From the NCBI GenBank assembly GCA_031269825.1, contig JAISYP010000079.1, positions 1 to 37,744 on the forward strand: DNA of 37,744 nt. The letters run 5' to 3'. The stretch is from Deltaproteobacteria bacterium (lineage in GTDB: Bacteria; Desulfobacterota; Desulfarculia; Adiutricales; Adiutricaceae). The stretch's first letter is position 1. Each line of letters begins with the position of its first letter. The translations under genes and the position numbers were made by a program. Of this stretch, positions 7,518 through 15,137 are shown piece after piece. The notes under the pieces are model-generated. The model was not told the DNA's origin, made no database searches, and saw only the letters and a program-made list of their open reading frames with translations.

Positions 7518-10358
7518 ATGAGACTTGGAAAAGTAGTAAAACAACACTATAAATCAGTCCTATTGGTTCTTCTCGCCTTTGAGATTATGACCGTGGTCTG
7601 TTATTTCTATGTCAGCTCAGTCATGAAAAGTCAGATTGATCTCCACAGCAACAACAAGATCATGGCTTACCAGGCTTCCTTGACCTCGTTCATCCGGGCT
7701 AACGAGGACGCCTTAGTCCACGCCGCCGCCTTCGTCTCTTTCGCCTTGGATCGTGACGCTCCCTCGCGCGAGTTAGGAGAAATCCTGAAGGTATTGAACG
7801 AACTGTACAACCAGCAGCCCGATATTAAGGATTATTTCCTCTCTGTCTATGGCTATCTGGATGGAAATTATATCGATAGTTCTGGTATCATTCCCGGCAA
7901 TTTTTTCAATCTCAAATCCGCCCCCTGGATGCGCGGGGCTCTGCTAACCGAGGGCGTCTACGCCACCGAGCCTTATATTGAGCCGCGCAATGGTTTAGCC
8001 GTGTCAGCCCTGTCAATGGTGGTTTTCGATGGCAAAGGCGAAAGCCGAGGGGTATTGGGCATTGATTTTCTCTTAGAGCCCATTGTCGATCAGATTAGCT
8101 CTTTTAAGGTGGCTGACGCCGGCTTTAGTTTACTCACCGATAGTTCCTTAAAAGTATTAACTTATCCCGACAAAAAGGTCGTCGGCTCGCGTCTGGAAGA
8201 AGTGCCGGGGTTTGAGGACATCGCCGCGAAGTTAAAACTGATTGGCCAAGGAATCCTCATCGAGCGGCTCAGTTTAGGGCAAAACGGCGGGCACATTGGT
8301 TTTTTTAGCCGTATGAACAATGGCTGGTGTTTGGGGAATTTGGTGCCCACCTCTTTTTATTACCAGGAGGTGTTTAACCTTTTTCCGGTCATCTTGACCT
8401 TGAGCTTGGTTTTGTCGGTGGTTCTGAGCGTGGTTCTTCTGCGGCTGAGTCTAGCCAAATCCCGTTCCGACGAGGAAAATCGCTCCAAATCGACTTTTTT
8501 GGCCAAAATGAGTCATGAGATCCGCACCCCCATGAACGCCATCATTGGCCTTTCGGAGCTAGCCCGACGCGATTATGGCCAACCTGAGGGCATGGTTTAC
8601 ATTGACGAGATCCGCAAAGCCGGGAACAGTTTATTGGCCATCATCAATGATATTTTGGATTTCTCCAAGATTGAGTCCGGTAAATACGTCGTTATCCGGG
8701 AACCCTATCACCTGAAGAATCTATTGGCGGAGACGTTGAGTATCGTCAGTGTTCGCGTCAAAGAGAAAAATTTGTCTTTTGAGCTGGACGTGGACGAGAA
8801 CTTGCCGATAGTTCTTTTGGGCGATGGCCGTAGCGTCCGCCAGGTGCTTTTGAATCTTCTGTCTAACGCGATTAAATACACTTTGGAGGGTTACATTAAG
8901 TTGACCGTCTCTGGGCAAATCTTAGACGATAAGAACATCAAGATTTCCTTAGCGGTGGAGGATTCCGGCGTTGGCATTAAGAAGGAGGATTTTAACTCGT
9001 TGTTTCGGGATTTTGTGCGTTTAGCCGACGGCACCCCGAACCAGTTTGTGGAAGGCACGGGCTTGGGTTTAGCCATTGTCCGGCATCTATGTCTACAAAT
9101 GGACGGCGAGATCTCGGTGGAAAGCGAGTACGGGTTAGGCTCAAGGTTTACGGCCACCATCAAGCAAGGCGTGGTGGACGCCACGCCCGTGGGGTTGGTG
9201 ACCAATTCGCGCGTTGACGATGGGCCCATCGCCTCCGCCCCGTTTGAGGCCCCAGGTTACCGGGTTTTGGTGGTGGACGACGTTAAAGTTAACCTCATGG
9301 TCGCCAAGGGTTTGCTCGCGCCTTACAAAATGTTGGTCACCACCTGTCAATCTGGGCTGGACGCGGTGGAATTGGTGAGCGAGTATAAATTTGATTTGAT
9401 CTTCATCGACCATATGATGCCCGGCATTGATGGCATTGAGACGCTGCGGCGCGTTAGGGAGTTGGATCAATCTAACTCGGAAAAGTTAGTGGCCATCGCT
9501 TTCACGGCCAACGCCGTCGCCGGGGTCAAAGATATGCTTTTATCCAAAGGGTTTGACGATTTTATCTCCAAACCTATTGACTCAGAGCAATTTATGTCAC
9601 TTTTGGACAAATGGGTGCCGCGAGATGTCCGGAAATCTTTGGAGGTCGACCAGTCGGAGCGTTTGGGACTGGATTTATCGGGCGAGGAACTGGGTTTTGA
9701 GCCCCAGCCGTTCATCGATAGCTTGACGTTCCTGTTTGGCTCGGATATCAATGTCGACATGGGGTTAAGAAGAAGCGGCGGTTCCCTGGGTAATTATTTT
9801 GAGATTTTAGGCGTTTTTATCGTTGACGTGGAAGCCATTGAAAAGAATCTGATCCAACCAGAACTGGGCGATGAGGAAGCCATCAATAACTTAGCCATTA
9901 GGACGCACGCCCTGAAAAGCGCCTCGGCCAACATTGGGGCCGAGACGCTGTCCATGGAAGCGGCTTTTTTTGAGGCCGCGGCCTTGGCCAAGGACTATAG
10001 CTCTTTCAGGAGCGCTCGGTTTGAGTCCTTTAGGGGGCAATTGAGTCAAGTTATTGAGTCCATCAAGACCACGTTGGAGAAAATTCGCTCTTGCTCGGAT
10101 TTCATCAGTAAGAAAATTTCCTTGGAAAGCGATCAGCCCACTCAGAATGAGCCCGAAAGCTCCATTTCCCCAGATCTTTGTCGCTCGTTGGTCGAAGCCT
10201 TGGAGGCGTTTAACCTGAAGGATTCCGAAAAGCTTATTGACGAAATTTCCGTTTTAGGCGACGATCAGGTCAGAAAAATCATGTCTGACGTGTCGGGGTC
10301 GCTTTTGGTGTCTGATTTTCAACAAGCCCTAAACCTGGTCAACAATTTGAGGCCCTGA
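7518..10358 (+). CDS. Hybrid sensor histidine kinase (Cache-like sensor, HisKA, HATPase, REC, HPt)
   Basis: This 946-residue membrane kinase has helix 1 at about 13-35, a periplasmic domain of about 250 residues that looks like a double-Cache sensor, and helix 2 at about 287-312. A HisKA domain follows with phospho-acceptor His333 in SHEIRTPMNAI, then a HATPase_c domain with N box (LLSNAIKY), DSGVGI and GTGLGL. A receiver domain carries VVDD and phospho-acceptor Asp631 in FIDHMMPG. An HPt domain carries His797 in THALKS. About 130 mostly helical residues follow the HPt histidine with no recognised domain. All catalytic motifs look intact, so a four-step BarA-like phosphorelay is expected. Its stop is 1 nt before the response-regulator start, implying co-expression and partnership. 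Confidence 0.95.
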   Translation: MRLGKVVKQHYKSVLLVLLAFEIMTVVCYFYVSSVMKSQIDLHSNNKIMAYQASLTSFIRANEDALVHAAAFVSFALDRDAPSRELGEILKVLNELYNQQPDIKDYFLSVYGYLDGNYIDSSGIIPGNFFNLKSAPWMRGALLTEGVYATEPYIEPRNGLAVSALSMVVFDGKGESRGVLGIDFLLEPIVDQISSFKVADAGFSLLTDSSLKVLTYPDKKVVGSRLEEVPGFEDIAAKLKLIGQGILIERLSLGQNGGHIGFFSRMNNGWCLGNLVPTSFYYQEVFNLFPVILTLSLVLSVVLSVVLLRLSLAKSRSDEENRSKSTFLAKMSHEIRTPMNAIIGLSELARRDYGQPEGMVYIDEIRKAGNSLLAIINDILDFSKIESGKYVVIREPYHLKNLLAETLSIVSVRVKEKNLSFELDVDENLPIVLLGDGRSVRQVLLNLLSNAIKYTLEGYIKLTVSGQILDDKNIKISLAVEDSGVGIKKEDFNSLFRDFVRLADGTPNQFVEGTGLGLAIVRHLCLQMDGEISVESEYGLGSRFTATIKQGVVDATPVGLVTNSRVDDGPIASAPFEAPGYRVLVVDDVKVNLMVAKGLLAPYKMLVTTCQSGLDAVELVSEYKFDLIFIDHMMPGIDGIETLRRVRELDQSNSEKLVAIAFTANAVAGVKDMLLSKGFDDFISKPIDSEQFMSLLDKWVPRDVRKSLEVDQSERLGLDLSGEELGFEPQPFIDSLTFLFGSDINVDMGLRRSGGSLGNYFEILGVFIVDVEAIEKNLIQPELGDEEAINNLAIRTHALKSASANIGAETLSMEAAFFEAAALAKDYSSFRSARFESFRGQLSQVIESIKTTLEKIRSCSDFISKKISLESDQPTQNEPESSISPDLCRSLVEALEAFNLKDSEKLIDEISVLGDDQVRKIMSDVSGSLLVSDFQQALNLVNNLRP

Positions 10359-10359
10359 C

Positions 10360-11484
10360 ATGTTCCAAGATGACTTCAAATTACCTAAAATTATGGTGGT
10401 GGACGATTCCATCACCAATTTGAAGTTCGCTAAAACCGCTTTGGCTCCCATTGGCGAGATTTTTACCGTCCCCTCAGCCCAAAAAATGTTCGACCTGTTG
10501 GAGAAGGTTCGGCCCGCCCTGATCCTGTTGGACATCACCATGCCGGAAATAAGCGGCCTAGACGCCATCAAGATTTTGAAGTCCTCGCCCTTTTACACCG
10601 AAATTCCGGTCATCTTCCTCACTTCCATTAACTCCAAGGGGGCGGAGTTGGAGGGGTTGTGCCTGGGGGCCGTCGACTACATCACCAAGCCTTTCGAGCC
10701 GTTGTTGCTTTTAAAAAGGGTGGAAATTCATCTGACCATCCAAAGACAAAAGCGCAAGATGGAGATTCAAAGCCAGGAACTGAAGAACTTTAACGAAAAC
10801 CTGCAGAAGATGGTGGCCGAGGAGACGGAGAAAGTCTCCAAACTTCAGGTCTCGGTTCTGGAAACGGTGGTGGACTTGGTGGAAAGTCGCGATGACATCA
10901 CCGGCGGTCACATTGGCCGAACGATGAAATGGCTAGAATTATTGTTTTCTGGCATTGAGGAGACGGGTATTTACGCCGATCTGATCTTGGACTGGGACAT
11001 AAATTTGGTTCTGCAGTCCTCCCGGCTTCACGACGTGGGCAAGATCTCCATCAGCGACGCTATCTTAAAAAAGCCGGCTAAACTAACCAAAGAAGAGTTC
11101 GAGGACATGAAACGGCACACCGTCATTGGGGCCAGTATCATTGACCGGATCTGCGAATCCTTGCCCAAGGACAACCATGATTTTATGATCCAGGCCAAGA
11201 TCTTAGCTTTAACCCATCATGAGAAATGGGACGGGAGCGGTTACCCTCAGGGGTTGAAGGGTCAGGACATACCTCTCCAGGGACGGATGATGGCCATCGC
11301 CGATGTTTACGACGCTCTGATTTCCAAGCGGCCGTACAAAAACGCCTTGACCCACGAAATGGCCGAGCGGATCATTGTCACGGATGGGGGCTCGCATTTT
11401 GATCCCAACATGATTGAGATCTTCAAAAAGGTCAGTAAGAAATTCGCGGCCAATATTGGGAATTTTAGCGACCCCAGGTTGTAA
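10360..11484 (+). CDS. Response regulator with HD-GYP c-di-GMP phosphodiesterase output
   Basis: The 374-residue protein carries an N-terminal receiver domain (VVDDS near residue 7, phospho-acceptor Asp58 in LLDITMPE, conserved Lys in ITKPFEP). A coiled-coil linker (about 125-165) and a C-terminal HD-GYP domain follow. The HD pair is His224-Asp225 (HDVGK), the second histidine pair is around His286 (HHEKWDGSGYP), and the ADVYDAL motif is present. HD-GYP enzymes of the RpfG type hydrolyse cyclic di-GMP, so the operon probably converts a periplasmic signal into a fall in c-di-GMP. All visible metal ligands are intact. It follows the hybrid kinase by 1 nt and ends the operon. Confidence 0.95.
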   Translation: MFQDDFKLPKIMVVDDSITNLKFAKTALAPIGEIFTVPSAQKMFDLLEKVRPALILLDITMPEISGLDAIKILKSSPFYTEIPVIFLTSINSKGAELEGLCLGAVDYITKPFEPLLLLKRVEIHLTIQRQKRKMEIQSQELKNFNENLQKMVAEETEKVSKLQVSVLETVVDLVESRDDITGGHIGRTMKWLELLFSGIEETGIYADLILDWDINLVLQSSRLHDVGKISISDAILKKPAKLTKEEFEDMKRHTVIGASIIDRICESLPKDNHDFMIQAKILALTHHEKWDGSGYPQGLKGQDIPLQGRMMAIADVYDALISKRPYKNALTHEMAERIIVTDGGSHFDPNMIEIFKKVSKKFAANIGNFSDPRL

Positions 11485-11538
11485 AGATTAGGTTATCCCT
11501 TCGCCTCAGACTAATCGCCGTCCCCGCCCACTTTATGT

Positions 11539-11591
11539 GGAAAAATAGTTATCTTGAAACATTTTTAAAAATAACGTAAAATCCAATAGTT
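11539..11591. repeat. Direct repeat, uninterrupted (empty-site) copy
   Basis: GGAAAAATAGTTATCTTGAA followed by ACATTTTTAAAAATAACG and TAAAATCCAATAG is an uninterrupted version of the sequence that reappears split at 11871-11904 and 12015-12032. Apart from three or four small differences the two copies agree on both sides of the insertion, so this copy serves as the pre-insertion reference. Confidence 0.85.
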
Positions 11592-11904
11592 ACACGAAAA
11601 ATTTCCTGATATCTTAGTCGCCAAATAATCAGGGAATTTCCTTTCAAATCAAATGTCCAGATAACTTTTCCAGATAACTATAAAGGTAAAAATTTTTTCC
11701 AATTTTTTGATAAGGAACATAAGTACTGAATTAGATAATAAATATATAATATAAATATTAATAATGAATATAAAAATATCTTCATACTAATTTTATATTT
11801 TTTAGTTTACTAAAATAAAATTTTTATCAAATAGTAGTAGTGAATAGTTGCCTCTTCTATCCTCCCTATTGGAAAAATAGTTATCATGAAACATTTTTAA
11901 ATAG

Positions 11905-12014
11905 ATAACTTCGCGAAAACCCTAGTTTAATAGGAATCGTCAAGTAAAAGAGTATTTATTTCAATAACTTATAAATTAGGATTCTTGAATTTTGGCCTTT
12001 TCGCGAGACCATCA
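11905..12014 (+). mobile_element. MITE-like element, copy 2, flanked by AAATAG target duplication
   Basis: The element is about 110 bp. Its ends are imperfect inverted repeats (left ATAACTTCGCGAAAAC, right end reverse-complemented TGATGGTCTCGCGAAAAG). It is bracketed by AAATAG at 11899-11904 and 12015-12020, a likely 6-bp target duplication. Outside these lie the two halves of a direct repeat that is uninterrupted at 11539-11591. It has no coding capacity and would need a transposase supplied from elsewhere. The sequence is nearly identical, inverted, to 753-841. Confidence 0.8.
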
Positions 12015-12059
12015 AAATAGCGTAAAATCCAATATGAGCTACTCTAGAGCACTCCTTAA

Positions 12060-12362
12060 GCGCGGCGAATAGATTGGTCGTTCCATTTCGTTGGTCATCG
12101 CGCCAAAGACCCGCTGGCTGTCCTACGTGGGAAATTGATCGCGCTATGGCCGAGCGAGCCCCTGAATCTTAGGTTTTTCCCCACGCGGACGACCATGGAA
12201 TTAGGCGGTGGATTGGTCTATAGACCAGGCGCGCCAATGACTTTTTCGGTAAAAAACCGGATTCGCTCTTGGCTAAAAACGCGTCTGGCTTTTGGGGTGG
12301 CTAGGTTAGAGGCTAGACGGGGCCAGATTTTGGTCAGTTTCGCCAATTTAAGGCGACCATAG
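12060..12362 (+). pseudogene. Possible gene remnant, C-terminal part only
   Basis: A stop-free frame of about 100 codons runs from 12060 to the TAG at 12360-12362, with a TTG at 12135 as the only plausible start and no ribosome site. Its base composition is gene-like (GC-rich, unlike the spacer to its left), and the translation has an ordinary mix of residues, for example NRIRSWLKTRLAFGVARLEA. I do not recognise a family. It may be the tail of a gene whose front is lost, or chance. Confidence 0.25.
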
Positions 12363-12373
12363 TGAGTGTCGGG

Positions 12374-13234
12374 TTATCCCTTGACGGCGTATTTGTCCGC
12401 GTAACCCCGGGGGGTGATCATATAACCTTGATAAACAAACGTGTTCGCGTTGCCTACAATGACTAGGGTTTGCATATCCACTTCTTGGAGAGCGAGACGG
12501 CCTAAATCGGTTAGGCTAGTTTTTTGGCCCTCGCGGCCACAACGCGAGGCTATTCCCACTGGCGTTCGCGGGGCTAGGTTGCGCCCTAGGATTTCGGCCG
12601 CCTTGGCTAGTTGCCAGTCGCGACCATGGCTTTTGGGGTTATAAAGGGCCACCACCAAGCCGGCTTGGCTGGCCAGATCCAGTCTTTTTTCAATCACGGG
12701 CCAAGGCGTTAGGCGGTCGGAGAGCGATATGGCGCAGAAGTCGTGGGTTAGGGGCGCTCCCAATAAAGCCGCCCCGGCGATGAGGGCTGGGATTCCGGGG
12801 ATAACTTGGATCGAAAGTTGTCCTATTTTCTGGCCCAGATTTAGTTGGCGAGCCGCGGCCAACTCAAAGACCGCCCCGGCCATGGCGTAAACCCCGGCGT
12901 CCCCGCCGGAGACCACGGCCACTTTTTGGCCTTGGAGGGCCAAATCCAAGGCCAAGCCGGCCCGTTCCAGCTCCTTGGTCATGCCACTGGCCTGGATGAT
13001 GGCGTTAGCTGGGAGAAAAGGCCGGGCCTGGTCAACGTACAAACCATAACCGACCACGACCTCGGTCTGGCTTAAAGCCTCCCTGGCCGCTTGGGTTAAC
13101 CCCTCGGCGTCACCAGGTCCGAGTCCAACGAGTTTAACGACTTGAGGGCCACGGCGCAGGTGACTCGGGTCGACTTCCGTTTGGGAACCAGAAGGCGCCC
13201 CGTCTGGGCGCCTAAAAGGGCGGCGGCTTCGCAT
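12374..13234 (-). CDS. cbiH: Cobalt-factor III / precorrin-3B C17-methyltransferase
   Basis: CbiH methylates C17 and drives ring contraction in the anaerobic cobalamin pathway. The product has the tetrapyrrole-methylase fold: the N-terminal glycine loop VGLGPGDAEGLT near residue 37, the VVGYGLYVDQ segment, the SAM-binding VVSGGDAGVYAMA, and VIPGIPALIAGAALLGAPLTHDF. At 286 residues it exceeds the usual 240 or so. The extra 30-odd N-terminal residues (Arg/Pro/Ser-rich) exist because the only ATG in frame, at 13234, lies inside cbiG. AGGAG sits about 10 nt upstream of that ATG, supporting it. The gene therefore overlaps cbiG by 139 nt in another frame. It is the last gene of cbiF-cbiG-cbiH. Confidence 0.93.
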   Translation of the reverse strand: MRSRRPFRRPDGAPSGSQTEVDPSHLRRGPQVVKLVGLGPGDAEGLTQAAREALSQTEVVVGYGLYVDQARPFLPANAIIQASGMTKELERAGLALDLALQGQKVAVVSGGDAGVYAMAGAVFELAAARQLNLGQKIGQLSIQVIPGIPALIAGAALLGAPLTHDFCAISLSDRLTPWPVIEKRLDLASQAGLVVALYNPKSHGRDWQLAKAAEILGRNLAPRTPVGIASRCGREGQKTSLTDLGRLALQEVDMQTLVIVGNANTFVYQGYMITPRGYADKYAVKG

Positions 13235-14166
13235 ACAGAATCCACTCCTATGTTTACGCGGACAATGGGCGAGGGGTTGGGGGGTGAGACGGTGGCTAAA
13301 GTTTCGGGGGAGAAACTTAAAAGGGGGACGTTTAGTTTTTTGGCTAATTCCACAAAACCTGGTTCTTGGGCCCGCCGATCAATGGTGGCTAGACTATGGA
13401 TGGATAGCCTAGCTAGGTTATTGTCCAGGAAAACCAAGTTTAACCAATCTTCCAATTCGCCCGTTAAAACGCCCCGATGGCCGCCTAGGCCAACGACTAG
13501 AACGCGCGGCCGAAAAATTAGACAACGCTCTGGGGCGGGGTTTTGGTAATCGACCCAGAGCCCTGGCTCCGAAGTTTCCGGGGCGAAGGGTTTGAAGCTG
13601 TCTGGCCATGGTTTGATCGCTTTGGTCAAAATTCCCCATGGGTCGTTTAAAGGGATGGGCTCGCCCTCGGCCAAAGCTCTGGCCAGGGGAGCCAGGTTTG
13701 ACCAACCCTCGATCGCCAGATTAAGCTGTTGGGCCAAAACCTCTAGGGCCGGTTGGCCCTTTAAGTCCGTGGCCGTGGTGATGACCGCTTGGCCACCCAA
13801 GGCTAAGGCCACGGCCTCGGTCAGAGCGTTCGCCCCGCCCAAATGCCCAGACAATAGGCTTACCGCGTACTGACCATCTTGACCTAAGCCCACCACCGCT
13901 GGATCCGAGCGTTTATCTTTTATTAGTGGGGCTATTAAGCGGACAGTCAGACCAATGGCCCCAATAACCACGTGGCCACAATAGCGCGGAAAATTGTCCC
14001 TTAAGGCCACGCCTAAACGGTCAAATGGTCGGAGGCCAGGGAAATTTTCCACTAAGCGTTGGGGGCCAAATAGCTCCGATTCATAAGAAGTTGGGAGCCA
14101 AAGGGCTTGGATTTTCTGACCCAGCTCCACCCCTTGGCGCGTCATGGCGTAAATGGCCACCCTCAT
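13096..14166 (-). CDS. cbiG: Cobalt-precorrin-5A hydrolase
   Basis: CbiG opens the delta-lactone of cobalt-precorrin-5A and releases acetaldehyde, a step unique to the anaerobic pathway. The 356-residue product shows the N-terminal region with GAIGLTVRLIAPLIKDKRSDPAV split by family norms, the central LLSGHLGGANALTEAVA motif, and the C-terminal domain with VVGLGGHRGV, SLATIDRRAQEPGF and ending LLVPKRKSTRVTCAVAL. In homologues the C-terminal loop usually reads GIGCRRG; here the cysteine is absent. The ATG at 14166 overlaps the TGA of cbiF (ATGA), so translation is probably coupled. The last 139 nt also encode the start of cbiH. Confidence 0.94.
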   Translation of the reverse strand: MRVAIYAMTRQGVELGQKIQALWLPTSYESELFGPQRLVENFPGLRPFDRLGVALRDNFPRYCGHVVIGAIGLTVRLIAPLIKDKRSDPAVVGLGQDGQYAVSLLSGHLGGANALTEAVALALGGQAVITTATDLKGQPALEVLAQQLNLAIEGWSNLAPLARALAEGEPIPLNDPWGILTKAIKPWPDSFKPFAPETSEPGLWVDYQNPAPERCLIFRPRVLVVGLGGHRGVLTGELEDWLNLVFLDNNLARLSIHSLATIDRRAQEPGFVELAKKLNVPLLSFSPETLATVSPPNPSPIVRVNIGVDSVCEAAALLGAQTGRLLVPKRKSTRVTCAVALKSLNSLDSDLVTPRG

Positions 14167-14939
14167 GGGGACTGGGGTCGGTAAAGGTGCTGAAAATCCG
14201 CGGCGTACAGTCGAGATTTAGGGGCGCTTTGACCGGATTTAAGGTTGGCCACCGCTGGGCCCACTAAAGTTAAAGCGTGGCGGTCGATTCGCTCGGCCAC
14301 GAGAGTTTCGGCTAAAGTTTCGGCCGTGGCCCAGATAATTTTTTCGTCGGGCCAAGAGATCCGGTAACAGATGGCCACGGGAGCTTGTGGGCCATAAGCT
14401 TGGCTTAAAATTTGGCCCACTTCCCGGCCTTGGGCGGCGGAAAGGTATAAGGCCAAAGAAGCTCGGTGGGCGGCCAGACTAGCCAGATCCTCGCCCGGGG
14501 GCATGGGCGTTCGACCAGCGGTTCGGGTTAAGATCAAGGTTTGGGTGATTTCTGGTAACGTCCACTCTAGATTAAGTCCCGCGGCCGCGGCTAAAGCGCT
14601 GGTCACCCCAGGAATGACTCGATAGGGAACCGCGGCCTCTTTCAAGAGGGCCATCTGTTCTTGGATGGCCCCGTAAAGCGAGGGATCGCCCGTATGGAGA
14701 CGAACCACGGCCAAGCCCGCTCGGTAACCCTGGATCAAAATATCGCCAATGGCCGCCAAGGTCAGTGGCGCGGAGTCCACCACCTGGCAACTGGGGCGGC
14801 GATCCGCGTAAATGGCCGGATTGACTAGGGAACCGGCCACCACTATTAATTCCGCCGCTTGGATGGCCTTTAGCCCGGCCACGGTGATTAAATCGGGATC
14901 GCCAGGGCCAGCCCCGACAAATAAGAGTTCCTGGGTCAT
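14163..14939 (-). CDS. cbiF: Cobalt-precorrin-4 C11-methyltransferase
   Basis: CbiF (CobM family) adds the methyl group at C11. The 258-residue product is of normal length and contains VGAGPGDPDLITVAG near residue 8, the VVRLHTGDPSLYGA SAM-binding motif, VIPGVTSALAAAAGLNLEWTLPE and TRTAGRTPMP, all typical of the C11 methylase. Its ATG at 14939 is preceded by TTAGG about 6 nt upstream. It is the first gene of a minus-strand cbiF-cbiG-cbiH unit. A 198-base AT-rich spacer to the transposase-derived gene should contain its promoter; no B12 riboswitch was recognised there. Confidence 0.95.
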   Translation of the reverse strand: MTQELLFVGAGPGDPDLITVAGLKAIQAAELIVVAGSLVNPAIYADRRPSCQVVDSAPLTLAAIGDILIQGYRAGLAVVRLHTGDPSLYGAIQEQMALLKEAAVPYRVIPGVTSALAAAAGLNLEWTLPEITQTLILTRTAGRTPMPPGEDLASLAAHRASLALYLSAAQGREVGQILSQAYGPQAPVAICYRISWPDEKIIWATAETLAETLVAERIDRHALTLVGPAVANLKSGQSAPKSRLYAADFQHLYRPQSP

Positions 14940-15137
14940 AGATTGCCTAATAGAGCGAGTAAATTCAGTAATAATAAGATAGTGTTTATAGTTTTATAGT
15001 AGATTTATATAATTATCATAATTAATATGATATTATTTTGGAATAGGAAGCTTAAAAATATTATAAATTCTGTCGTTGTTCCTCCGCTAAGTTCTTAAAT
15101 AATATTATCTTTGTGGTCATTAGCCCGCGCCGTCAAG

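Larger units (their letters stand above)
11485..12373. other. Repeat-rich convergent spacer
   Basis: This region lies between the convergent HD-GYP and cbiH genes. It holds two copies of a direct repeat (11539-11591 and 11871-11904 continued at 12015-12032), the MITE-like insertion inside the second copy, a very AT-rich middle (11690-11830) and a possible gene remnant (12060-12362). No clear intrinsic terminator was seen after the HD-GYP gene. Confidence 0.6.
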
